Source of the DNA: Letharia columbiana
Taxonomy: Eukaryota; Ascomycota; Lecanoromycetes; Lecanorales; Parmeliaceae
Assembly: GCF_014066305.1 (NCBI RefSeq)
Contig: NW_023501084.1
Location: 1 to 64,000, forward strand
Direction: 5' to 3'
DNA length: 64,000 nucleotides
The notes under the pieces are model-generated. The model was not told where the DNA came from. It ran no database searches and saw only the letters and a program-made list of their open reading frames with translations. The first letter of the stretch is position 1. Each line of letters opens with the position of its first letter. Position numbers and translations under genes: made by a program. Positions 42,640-54,470 of this stretch are shown in pieces.

Positions 42640-45328
42640 ATGTCGAGTGGAGAAGACGAGGAAGACGGACTGTCGTTGGAAGGACTGTTGCCAAGACCGC
42701 CAAGACCGCGCCGAAAAATGTTTCTCGAGAAATTGGCCATTGGTCGAAGAAAGTCAACGGGCCAAGAATTCTTGCACAGTAAACATCTACCAAGCGGGAG
42801 CCCAGTAGTCGCAGATCCAGAGCCGCAAGTCAGAAGAGTAACGAGGTCCCACAGCAATGCTAATGTCCACGGTTTCAAAGCCCAGTGGGGTGATGCCCTC
42901 GTCTCTCAGTAAGTATAGAATGACATGAAAACCACTCCGGACCTTGCCCTAATCTTGCCTCCAGAGAGCCTATACAAACCTCCTTGAGTCAATTACGTCA
43001 GACTGTTGAAGTGTACGAGAAGCAGGCGAGCAACGAGAAATGGGAACTCTGGCGAGTTCGAGCAGATGTCACAGAACTCGATACTTTGGCAAGAGCAGCT
43101 CTGGACAAGCAGAAGTCTCGAAAGACACCTTTCAAGGGACTGGAAAGGTTCTCTACGGTAGCTTTGGAATATTCAAAACTACTAGATGTGGTTATGAACC
43201 AGTGTCCGGAATACGTGGCTCTGGCTTGGGGCGTCACGAAGCTTCTCCTAGTCGCAAACATCAATCACTCAAGGCTCAAACAAAATGTCGAATCACACTT
43301 GCTATCTATTGGAGAGCAGCTCGGGTTGGTAAATCAATTGATTTCATACTCGCCGACGGACAAAATGGTAGAGTATGAAGTCACAGAATGTTGCTGGCTC
43401 CAAGTGCTAATATTCGCTCCTCAGGGCTCTGGCTGCGCTATATGCGAGCTTCTCCAAATTTCTGGGCAAGGCTCTTCGATGCTATGCCAAAAGTAAACTC
43501 GCCAGCGTGATTGAAGCCTTCGCGTTTCCTTGGGAAGCAAAATTCCAGAAAGTGGTTTCTCAGATAGACACACAAATCCGAAGGATTCAAGGAAATTGCC
43601 AGCGCCAGCCATTTTCATGCAACTCTTCGCAATCAAAGTCTTCTTCAATCTCTATGGGAACGTCAGCGAGAGGAGAGGGAATCGCCACAGCGAGAGTCAG
43701 GATCCGAGCAACTTCGAATGAAGATCAGGGAAGAAATAAAGAGGAAAATAGACGGCCTGCTCCAGGATTTTGACACCAGGTGGGTGCAAAGACTCGATGA
43801 GTTGCTTTTGCAGCAGACTGCACTATTTGATGGGAGGAACGACACCGGCAGACCAGATCTAAATGACTCAAACGCACAACTTGCTCTGCCAGTCTTCACA
43901 CCGCAAGTCTATTTAGCAGACTTCGTCTCAGATCCGCAGACTCTGCTCGAATTCCGGAATGAGGCTTTCCCACAGCTTCAGCGATTTGATCAGCGAGAAA
44001 GTTATATTAGAGCAGGCAGCCGTCTTCTGACCGCCTATGACTGGCAGCACTGCGTGGCTTTGCTGAGACATCCTAGTATGAGAAGCTGGATGTCGACTGA
44101 GAAGTCCGGAATCCTATGGGTAGACACCTACCAAAGCCACAAGCTAGACTGGGCTTCTGTCTTTTCCACACGCCTAGCAGATGATTGCGCACGACTTGAT
44201 TACTCCATGGCATTAGCACATTTTTGCCAAGGACACTCCACAGGAAATGCGATTACCACAGCCGCTATCCTGATTCAGTCTTTGATCTCCAAATCTATCT
44301 CACTCCATCGTGAGCAATTCACAGTTCGGACGGTTGAACTGACTCAACAGCATTTTCAAGATGCGCAAAACGATGTAGAAGAACTCTGGGCGTTGTTTCT
44401 AGAAATCCTCGAGGTAGCAGCAAAAGGGAAGTGTGTATGGATCGTTGTCGATCACGTCGATATCCTACAGCAGGAGACGAATCTGAAGGGGCTGGAAAAC
44501 GCACTTGCGCTCCTCAGAAATCTCAACGCATTGGCCGATGACCCTGCTATAACAGTCAAAATTCTTATCACCGCCAGGATACGGGATGCTGCACGTCTAT
44601 CAACAAAGATTGCAGAAGCAAGGATCTTGGCTAGTCGCCATGCTATCATAACCGTTCCTAGGGGCCATCATCGGAATGAAGCTACACTTTTAGCAAAGTC
44701 GTCGAAGAAAATCTCACGGCTACCGGAGCCAAACGTGTCTCTAGAACTTCCTACGAGCCTCGTGTCTGTCGAATCTCTCCTCGCTGACACTGATTCTGAA
44801 AGCGATTGTTTGGAGGAAAGAACAGCCAAAACAAGGCATACAGCTAAGAGGAAGCCGGAAACGGCGACTGCGCCAAAGGAGGTTGATGATGATACTGGGG
44901 AGTCGGATTCTGCCTCGTTATTCGACCCCTTCGCAAGCTCCGACGACAGTGAACCAACATCTAGAAGCAAAAAGGCGGCTCAGCATTCTTGTTCTAGTGA
45001 AGACAGCGCTGATGAATACTTCTCTCAAACGAGGCCCTTTGGCGATTTTGCTAAGGAGATAGGATGGGAATCCACAGACGATGAGGATCATTTGAGAAAG
45101 CAAGCTATATCTCCTCTTACACCAAAGATCGTGGTCGCATTCTCGGAGCATTCACCACGCAGCGGGGCCTCCAGGTCAGGATCCGACAAGGATGGTGTTA
45201 ACGCCGGTGCCAACGAAATGAAAGCACAACCCGACCTGTCAACACCTAAGGCAGCAGATTCTGGAAGCATGTCCCAAATCCATAACAGTCTTCCCAATGA
45301 CAGTGACAGCGATGGCGCTTTCGTCTAG
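42640..45328 (+). CDS. DUF7708-type STAND-like protein lacking a P-loop, with one frameshift
   Basis: Exons 42640-42908, 42965-43372 and 43425-45328 (introns of 56 and 52 bp); 859 aa once one extra base is discounted. After a basic leader comes a helical domain (about 120-320) with PEYVALAWGVTKLLLVANIN, MVEALAALYASFSKFLGKAL and HATLRNQSLLQSLWERQRE, which I recognise as the fungal DUF7708 type found at the front of many NACHT/STAND proteins. Next (about 400-610) is a degenerate NTPase-like segment: the expected P-loop position reads GILWVDTYQSHKLDWASVF, with no GxxxxGK, while a Walker-B-like VWIVVDHVD remains. The last 200 residues are acidic and Ser-rich. The frame breaks between 43581 and 43593. 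Such proteins are linked to non-self recognition and programmed cell death; here nucleotide binding is doubtful. Role inferred. Confidence 0.72.
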
Positions 45329-48121
45329 CGGGTTTCCATGCTGTCGTTGTTGAGCCTTGTGAGGCATCGAGGCACAATTTGGCGTCGTGGGTAGCAGGTC
45401 TGGCAAATCAAGCATTTCTGCTCCTCATATTGCGCACCGGTGCGTTCCCGGCCCTTGTTCTCCTGCCTCTGGACAAGGGCTTGCATAGCGGTCTATCTCA
45501 TGGCCCTCCGTCCTTCGGCAAACTCTCAAGGATCGAGTAACGTGAACATAAAATTGCTCGGATTGTCTTCTGAATGCTATTTTCCGCTTGACAGTCCAAT
45601 AGATTCTTGCTTCACGTCACGGCCTAGCAATGCTACTACGGCTTGAGGCCCAATAAACATCCTCCGCTCTTCTCTTGATAACCTGTCATCCTCGTTAGCA
45701 TGGCTTTTGTCCTATCTCTTCATGCTTCCCAAGCGTTTGATACGCACTCTGCCCTGCATTGTTCCGAAAGAAAAAGCAAGTATGTTTGCTAATTTCCTGA
45801 TAAAATTGGGGTCCTCCAGATGCGACAACTTCTGGATCAAAGCAGAACGACTCTGCAATAACATTCTCGTCTGTCACATTGACATCCCAAATGCGAGCTT
45901 CAGAGACAAATGTGTAGTTCCGCATCTTTAAGCTGCTCCTCAAATTTCTTTGGGGTGTCATGCAATATGACAGCGCGGAGAGAGCTGAGAACTCATACCC
46001 TTTTGCGCCCACTTCATCTTGTTTCCCCTGACACGGAATGTTTTGCTGATGAGCTCAGGCTTGGAACTTTGTGTCAGATCAGGCAGTGACCCGTGGCTGA
46101 GCATGCGGCTGTGGTGGCTTCGCTGCCCTGACAGCTGAATTAACCGCCTTGCCAGTTTCGGCTAGTTTGTGATTTCATGTATTAGCCTATGGGAATGGAG
46201 CATGCTCCAAAGTAACCAATGCGTGTTATGCATGCTCACCCCATCCATCCCACATCGATCCCACATCCAAAGGGTCTGTGAATTGCCCTTGTTATTCATG
46301 ATGCAGAGCTCCACCATCACTGTCAAGTCGGCAAGTTCTTGCGAAACTCGAGTTTGCATGTCTCGATCTCAGCTTTCAGCTCACGTCTTACTGCAAGCCC
46401 CAGTCGAGGGCAAACGAAATGTACGGCTACGTTCCGTCACTCGACGAAGTACGCCAAAGCGTTCTGACCAGAATCATCATCCATTGTGTCAGCGGGATAT
46501 GATCTCAATAGTTGCCAAGCTGTTTCCGGCTTACCGACCGTCCCGAAACCTCCCTCCGCTGTCAACCGCTGTCAACCTCGAGCATCCGGCTGCCGATTCA
46601 AGTTCTGCACTTCTGGCCACTTGTAACCCCCACACCCACACCCTATGGCTCAATCAGCTCCTTTCCGGACTCGAGGCTGTTTTCCTTCAGTTCGGATAAA
46701 GACGAAGCAAATTTGATTTTCGGATCTACATTGCTGGTTGGCTTTCTCGTTACGACGCACCTTGTCTTAACACTTTTCAATCCCTGCGTCTCATAACAAG
46801 CGGAAGTGCGACTCTGGACCTTCGAGGAAATCACGAGGCCAAGAGGGAATCCCGGAGGTACGTAGAGAGTCTGGGCTTGCAGTAACTCCTGATTTTGGAT
46901 CAAGGATCGGTTACCTGAGATGACGGCGGTCCCTTGATGGATCATCCAGCCCCATTTTCAATTTCTGGCATGGGTCAGAACTACCCGAAAAGGTCCTGCC
47001 TCCAAAGCCACGACCGAATGATCTACCAGTAACATTATGCTCTCCACGACCCGATTCTTGGACCCCATTGGCGAAGTCGTTAATTAATGAAGCAGTCACA
47101 TCTCGTCCATCAGATGGGCCTCTTCGCCCTCGCGTTTGCATATGCAGGTCGTCACATCATACGTCAATTCAGATGTGCTCTTTCGAGTCTACTAGAAGGC
47201 CCCTGGAAGGCGCCTCCAAGAAAGGCCCATGTAACATAGATTCAATCAGCATTGGGCTCATTGTTATATGCTATATTCTTGAATTTCTCTGTCAGGGGTC
47301 AATACGTTAAGGGGTCTTGTTTGAGCTCGTTGACAATACTGTAGATTAAACTGCTAAGGCATCGATCAGGTGTTTCGTGACTAAGGGCCGGCAGCAGTCC
47401 CGCCCCCCCAACCCCTTCTATTTTGGATCATCCCAGTAGGAGAGCTTTCTGCTTACGGCAACCGTCGATTCGAGATGGCTGCCTGAGTCGGAGGAATTAT
47501 TGAGCCAATTTACTTGGTTCGTTAGGACCCTCGGTTTCCATCCAATCCTTGTTGCATGAATTAACGGACGCGCCAATTCACGTCTGCAATTTGACACAAC
47601 CTTTCAATGTCGGCTAGGGGCACCTGCCATTCCCGGTTGATAAATGTGCACGAGACGACCACCATTCTGTCCCAGAATATACTAACTTCCCGAAAAAGGA
47701 GGAACAATGTTGATCGCTGAAGCCGCCCCGAAATCTAGACTGAAGTATATTGATCGATGGCTGGCTCTTCTAGGCTGAAGCGCTCGATTTTGAAGGATTA
47801 CGGCTTTCCCCTTTCCAAGATGGCTACCACCCTTTCCAGAAACAGTAGTTAATCTGTTTTTGATGGAAATCTGGACCATTTGGAGCACCTCCTTTGCGAT
47901 ATTGGTCGTGTTCAGTTCGTGTCCACCACAAGCATGTGCGCGTGTGATGGAAGAGCGAGGTCCCAGGCCTCCGGAATATAAATACGGCATCAATCCCCCC
48001 TCTTGGCCATTTTCAAGCCAAAATCTCGAGAACATCGTCTCTACATCTTCCATCGCTGCTCTTTTGAACTTAACTTTGAACAGGACTCCTACAACCCTTA
48101 GAACAATTTCCATTGTTCGAA
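45329..48121. other. Long intergenic region
   Basis: About 2.8 kb between the STAND-like and protease genes. Short ORFs occur on both strands but none shows a family or an exon chain. The final 150 bp are the likely promoter and leader of the protease gene; the sequence around 47970 reads AATATAAATACGG, a plausible TATA-like element about 150 bp upstream of its start. Confidence 0.45.
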
Positions 48122-50695
48122 ATGGCCGTCATCAAGACCACCGTTGCAAAGTCACAAGACATCAAAGATGCGGCGCTCAACCTCAACATCAAGGCATATG
48201 AGGTGCGCCGAACTTTGGCCGCCGTGTGGGATGTCGAGCCTACTCGCGCGCAACCACCGCCACCCGAGGCTGCCTTCTCCCTCGACATGAAAAATGAAAG
48301 CTCTGAAAGCGTCATCGGAGACGGAGACGAGCGTGTCTTGGTCGACAAAATGCACTTTGCACCTGGTGGGAAATACCGATGTAACTCAATCACCATTGCT
48401 TTTATTCAGTACACATCGCTCACATAGTTATGCAGCGATTGTAAAGCTCTTCATTCACTACGAGTTCCAAAAGCCTGGTAGCTGGGCCATGGGTACCGGC
48501 TGGCTCATCAAGCCTGACATCCTTGTCACTGCTGGACACTGCAGCTACGACTGGAGCCACAAGCTCGGCCGTGCTACGGAAGTGAAAGCCTACATTGGAT
48601 ACGATGGGCACCAGGCGGAGAAGGACCCAAACGTTCAGTTCAGGCATGTCAAGAGAATCGTCACAACCGAAGGCTGGGTCACAACTAAAGGTCAAAAATC
48701 CTTTGATGTAAGCTTCATGCAAGTCGACAAACCCTTCACTGGAATTACTCCCCTACGATTTGAGGAGACACCTTCTCAAGGGAACATAGTCCTCGGTGTT
48801 GTTGGCTATCCAGGTGACTTGACCGACAAGCAGACTTGCGAGAAAGGAGCTCATATGTACGAAATGTTCCTTCCGACAAAGTTTGACCTCTCCACACAAG
48901 CCGACACTATGTTGGAGTATCAGATTGATACTTTTGGTGGTGAGTCTTGTGTATAGTGACACATATTTACGTGGAGACATCTAACACCCGTCGACCAGGT
49001 AATTCTGGATCTCCAGTCCTCAGACAACACGACCTGGTCTCCATTGGAGCTCACGTGTACGGAGGTTCATTCAACTCTGCTTCGGTCATTGGGAAATACG
49101 GCAATCCTTACGGAGACTATATCGCTGCTTTCGGATTACCCTTGCCAAATGCTGCCTTGAATCTCATTCCCGTCACAGGAAATACAGCTATATCCGCTCC
49201 TGTGCCGTCGGGATATGGCTCAAGCATTCCGGGTAGCATGGCTGCGACTGGCCCTGCGATCTGCGATTTTTGCAAGTCCCGCAACGTTGAAACTCCTCAT
49301 GCTTCCCAAGCGCAGCACGCCTCCCAAGCAGCGGAGGGGGCCCAAACACCGAAGGCCCCCAAAACACCGGAGGCCTCTAAACCACCGGAGGCCCCCCAAA
49401 CACAACCCCGCTCTCAATATCAGCGACCTACATCTACCATGACGAAGCTCATCCAGAATGGCGGAGTTGCTCAAGGCCGAACTCTAATTGCCAAAAGCCA
49501 GCTAACTGAGGCAGACGAGGAAAGTTTCATGACCGTGCTGAGGACTGTAGCATCTGCGCTTCCTACTGGATTGGGTCTCATTGGCGGAGGCCCTATCGGT
49601 GCGCTGGCGGGATTCGCTTTGAATGCCGCTAGTAAATTCATGACCGAGACGACGGGCGCTGAGAGCGCCATGGACGCACAAGACATGCATGAAGGTTCCA
49701 TGGAAAGAGCAATCCTGGCTGAGGCAACGCTCAGCGCTCTTCAATCAGCAGAAATGCATCCCGATCTGGAGGAGAGTATCTTCAACGACATGAAGGATAC
49801 AGTCATGAAAGCGCTACCTGTCATCCGCAAGGCGGCTCCTCATGTGATGGGTGCTATGATGGAACCTGCTCTGAGAATTGCACTTGACTCACTCCACAAT
49901 TACAACCAGAAGGTAGCATCCGGCGCAGAAAGTGCTGAAACCACCTGGTCAGAACATTTCCGTCCGACTGTTCTCTACAGTTCCGCCATCGACCAGCCAG
50001 CTGATCATAAGGCCGAGGCCTTTCTAGGTCATCTTCAAGCGTCTATGCAGCAGAACCTTCAGGAATCTGCCATGGACGATGGCTCAGAAGAAAGTCTCCA
50101 GGATATCATCAAAGCAGGTAGTCGTTTGGCCAGTAAAGGCGCGTCCGCTGCGGCCAAGTACGGTCTTCCCATCCTACTTGACATACTGAAACAATCCGGT
50201 GGCGCCGAAGCCTTTGAAGATGAACCTAGCTCTGGCCCAGCCGCTCACCTTCTCGCTGCTGATCCTCTTGCCCAGCGTGCACTTGTCGCAGACGCTGCCC
50301 TTACAGCAGTGATGAAGTTCCCACCCCAGCAGTTGCAAGAGGAAGGCTTCTTTGACTTCATCACCGAGGCCATCAAGGTCATTGCGCCTATCGCAATGAA
50401 ATTTGCCCCCGTCGTCGCGGGAGCGATTAATCCAACCCTTGGCAAAGTTGTTTCCACTGTCCTCAAACAAGAATCTACTTTCGCTGGCGAATCTGCCAAC
50501 CCCGAGTCTACCACCCGCGGAACTACTAGACCCAGACTTGCCGTCACTCCTGGCCTCTCTGCAAAACGCAGTCTTTATTCCCTTCGCAATGGTAGCGCCC
50601 ATGGTAACGAAAGGCGCAACCGCTCCGAGCACCCAGGAACCAACGGGTCTAAACGTGGACCATATTCTCGACTCGGCAGCCAGCTGGTCTACTGA
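48122..50695 (+). CDS. Trypsin-like serine protease with a long helical C-terminal region
   Basis: Exons 48122-48380, 48436-48939 and 48999-50695 (introns of 55 and 59 bp); 819 aa. There is no signal peptide, so it is probably intracellular. The protease domain (about 85-310) has the chymotrypsin-fold triad: His in VTAGHCSYDW, Asp in FDVSFMQVD and Ser in GNSGSPVLR. It resembles V8/Glu-type peptidases. A Pro-rich linker follows (TPKAPKTPEASKPPEAP), then a 400-residue helical, Ala-rich region with two related blocks: GGPIGALAGFALNAASKF ... LAEATLSALQSAEMHP, and LLAADPLAQRALVADAALTA ... EEGFFDFITEAIKVIAPI. Such repeated blocks suggest assembly or membrane contact. Close to the end, another frame (about 50520-50720) reads just as well, so the last 60 residues are uncertain. 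Neighbour of a STAND-like gene; function inferred. Confidence 0.8.
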
Positions 50696-53600
50696 GGAAT
50701 ACCGTGGGCTTGCGCTCTGATTGCCTTGGGGAGCAGGTCTTCGAACTCTTGCGAACTCCCGAACCCGTAGCCATGTGTTTGCAAATCAAGGGCAGCTTGG
50801 AAACCGTTGGAATCAGTGGTGGAAACGGACTGCTCTCTCGTTATCATTGGTTGTTTGAAGCACTTAACTGCCCCTTAGTACTCCTTGCTTTTGTCTTACT
50901 ACATCATGCTTTCATCCTAATATTCCTGGCTTTTGTCTTACTACTTCTTGCTTTTGCCTTAACACTCTTGGCGTTTCTGACGTCGCAACTGCTGATTTTG
51001 AATTTAATCTGCTTTACCAAAGTCACTCGTTCGAGCACTGATAATACTCAGTTAACCTTCTATCAGAGCGGAAGTAATTGCCCTCCAACCACCTTTTTTC
51101 CAATACAACTAAAGAGATAGTGTTTTTGTATATCTACAACATTACAGCCTGGAGCAATTGAACACATTTTTTGCTCTCAATCTGACCAGTTCTGATCGTT
51201 TCGTAGTTCCCATTTGACTCCCACGCGACAGCACGCCCTGGATGGGTCATTCAGGGTACAAATAAGCATAGGTTCTACCTGTTAGCGATCAAGGTCACCA
51301 CATGAAGCAGATGCTACGCTGGAGAGCTTCGCGAAAGGGTCCCATGCTCGTCTCTCTACTGCCGGGGTTAGTCTTAGGCCTAGAATGCGGACACCGTGAC
51401 CGCCGAAACCCTTGGGTTTCACCATGTACGGAGCCACAAGTCAGCGCTTCTCTAAGGAATAAACTGTGACATTTCCCAGCTGGTTGATTCCTATCACCTG
51501 TTTGAATAAAGTTTCTCGGATTTTGTGTTCAATATGGTATCTACTACGCAGTAAGGAATTGATATTTGAAAAAGAGCTGATCAGTCGAACTCCCTCAAAA
51601 CCCCCTCCTTTCTTTCTCATATCCTCCCCCTCTGGACATACGACTTGTCAAGGCCTATGGGGATCTGCAATGGCTAAGTCATAGTTCGTCACTGAACCAT
51701 TGACGCTACATCGCTTTGCTTCCATCAACCTTTGCCACTCGATCCGTCGAACTGCCTCGTCGCCCTCTGAACGGGCATGCAGATTGAGATGGTCGAGCAT
51801 TTCCGTAGCCTCGACGCGATCCGGGTGCTCTTGGCCCAAAGTTTCCACTTTGCCGTCGAGGACTACGGTGAGGAAATATACTAGGTTCCCATAATGTGCT
51901 GGATAAAGCAGCGTTATGCTCTTTGGGGTAAACGGTCGACGCTTTGGAAGATACCATCGCTACGGTAAGGAAAGTTGCGAGGTTAGCTCTGGAAGCAGTG
52001 ACTCAACGATGATGGGGGCCGCGACCTCCAAAAGCGAAGGGATCGTCAAGCATCCACTACGGTACGTACCGAAACGGGATATCAAACACCACTGGTGAAA
52101 TAGACAGTAACGCTTGCGTTGTTTCATCTTGACTATCCATTCAATTGTCACTGCAGTGACTCATGAAAGACTGCAACTCGATGATGGTGGGTGAGAAAAG
52201 GGGGTGAAATCCAAGCAGCGAAGGAGTTGTCGCAGGCCTGCTGTCAGAAATTTGGGCTGCCAGCCAATAGGGTCGCCGTGTGTTACGAGTCACCCTACAT
52301 ATCACTCCACATTGCATTGCCCCCTGAATTCTGGGGGGTAACTGATTGGTACGCTCTGCATCTTCCGAAATCTTCTTCTACGCTAGCATTCGCCTTGTGG
52401 CATTAGCTATGGTCCTTTTTGGTGTGAAATCACTTATACAGAGCATCATTGCAGCACTGATTGCGTGCCGTGATTGAACAGCCGATGGATCAGATATAGT
52501 AGCAGTGAATGCGGAAAGACCAGCATATGTCATTTTTCAAACAGAGATGGCGCGGGAGATGGTGTCGGGCTTTCAGCATTTGTTGGCAGAGGAGCGGTAT
52601 AGACCACTTCACCGAACGAGATGACGCGGACAACGGTATCAGGAGTGTCAGGACCTGTTAGCAAAAGAATTTGATGGGTCCCTGTCGCGGAAGACACCTA
52701 ACGAATGCCGGCATATACCGGTGCATGCACGGCTTTTGGTGGACGAAGCCTTACGATGCTGGTGCACGTATAAAAAGGAGCTCCATGCCAATGCTCATCA
52801 GTTCCTCTATCATCACAAGAAACCACGCCATCGAACAGTCGTCTCAAAACAACCAATAGCAACTACCTCCAACCGATCAACCGACACAAAACTGATAAAA
52901 TCTCCTTGCACCTTTCATCATGCACCTTTTCAACATTTCGCAAGCGGCCACCCTTTTGGTTGCTTTCCGTGAGGGTTTTCTTGGTTTGGGGTATTGGTGC
53001 ATTGGGATTCCCATCCGAGTTGTTGAAAGCAGTACTCCGATCGCACCCATCAAGTCTATGTATGTATGACCTGTACTTCAGATAAAGAGATTTCCCTTTT
53101 TTCATCTTCGTTCTCTGAGCTGCGCAAACTGAGAGACGCCTGAAGAGCCCCATTCGCTCCTTGTTCGGAAAAGAGAATCCTTCGCGGCCGAGTTGATTCA
53201 GGCGTGGGCTGGTGTTTCGGAATTATTGCACTGCGCACAGCTGTTGCAAAAAAAAAAAATTGAAAATCCAAGTCGTATTACGGCAGAGTGAGCACGGTAC
53301 CTCTGCACTTGAGGATTCCCCTCACTAACATGCTTACGAAAATCATCAACCCTTGAATTAGAGAGTTCGCCTCAACGCCGATTCTGCTTGCTGAAAGACC
53401 GAAACGGTGGCAACATTGGCCCGAGCTACATTTCTTCCGAAACCAGTTGTTGGTTTCCGGATAAGGAAGGCAGAGGGAATCATGTTCACACACTTACGCA
53501 TCCGACTGAAGTGAATCGAAGTTAGCGTTTGGTTTATCTTCCATTGTCAGAGCTGTCAGATGCAATGAGCTGATTCCTGAGGTTTTATCAATGTCTGATT

Positions 53601-53900
53601 CTGTCATTTATCTTTCGTATCGAGATTTGTTGAAGGATATTCGATAATTGATACAGATGCTCGAGCTAGAACTATTCACGTAATGAATCACAAAAGGCGG
53701 TCCGTAGAACACACCTCTCTAAGTAGTAGCTTGATCCGAGCGCAATTGCGATGTCAAGCTTGGCCATCCTTTTTGCAAGGCGTGATTGGCCCGTGAAGAT
53801 CAATCTGGCTTGCTACGGCGGACGAGGGCTGACACTACGACAAAACCAAAACCACAATTGAAAAAAGTTTTAGGACTTCGTTTCGCGATTCCTACTTGAC
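50696..53900. other. Intergenic region before the AT-rich island
   Basis: About 3.2 kb with no intact gene. A hydrophobic ORF at 50704-51120 consists of near-repeats (VLLAFVLLHHAF, LAFVLLLLAFAL) and looks like a simple-repeat by-product. One short coding-like fragment on the minus strand is listed separately. The sequence becomes abruptly AT-rich after about 53,920. Confidence 0.45.
51651..51870 (-). pseudogene. Possible TPR-like gene fragment
   Basis: The frame reads VVLDGKVETLGQEHPDRVEA, then EMLDHLNLHARSEGDEAVRR and ends a few codons later. LGxEHPD is the hallmark of kinesin-light-chain-type TPR repeats that form the sensor arms of many fungal STAND proteins. No partner exons or further repeats were found nearby, so this is probably a decayed remnant or a last exon of a lost gene. 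Confidence 0.25.
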
Positions 53901-54099
53901 TTTCGTACGAAGCATATATATTATTCCTTCAACTATTGTAGAATTATTATAGGGAGTTATTATTAAGGCTCTAGAAATATATTACATAGTCTCTAAGCTT
54001 AATTAAACTAGTTTAGATATCAGCTCATAAAGATTATATAAAGTTCTCTTTCAAATAAATTCTTCTTCTTTAATAATAATATTAATATTATATATATAT

Positions 54100-54470
54100 A
54101 CTACTATAGTATCTTTTTTCTATACTACTTTATACGAAGTAACTTCTAACTAACTTCGTACGTTAATACTATTATTACTATTACTATTACTATTATTACT
54201 ATTATTAATATAAATATAATACTATAATCTTCCTTAATATTTTAATATCTTTATTTTCTATAGTCTTTCTTAATCTCTCTACTTTATATAAAGTTACTTA
54301 TATATAATAGCTAGCTAACTTCGTATCTTAATATTACTACTACTACTATTATTATTACTACTAATAATATAAATAATATCTTAATATCTTCGCTTTTTAT
54401 AGTCTTTTCTAATCTCTCTACTTTATATAAAGTTATTTATATATAATAGCTAGCTAATATTATATAATAA
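54100..54470. repeat. Tandem repeat of about 134 bp in the AT-rich island
   Basis: A block containing CTCTCTACTTTATATAAAG and TATATATAATAGCTAGCTAA occurs at about 54274-54318 and again at about 54413-54457, and a more diverged copy is visible near 54105-54160 (TACTTTATACGAAGTAACTT). Confidence 0.65.

Noticed and set aside
50704..51120. Hydrophobic 138-codon ORF after the protease gene
   Set aside because: It consists of simple near-repeats of a TTGCTTTTGTCTTACTA-like unit giving LLAFVLL strings; no start context or family support.
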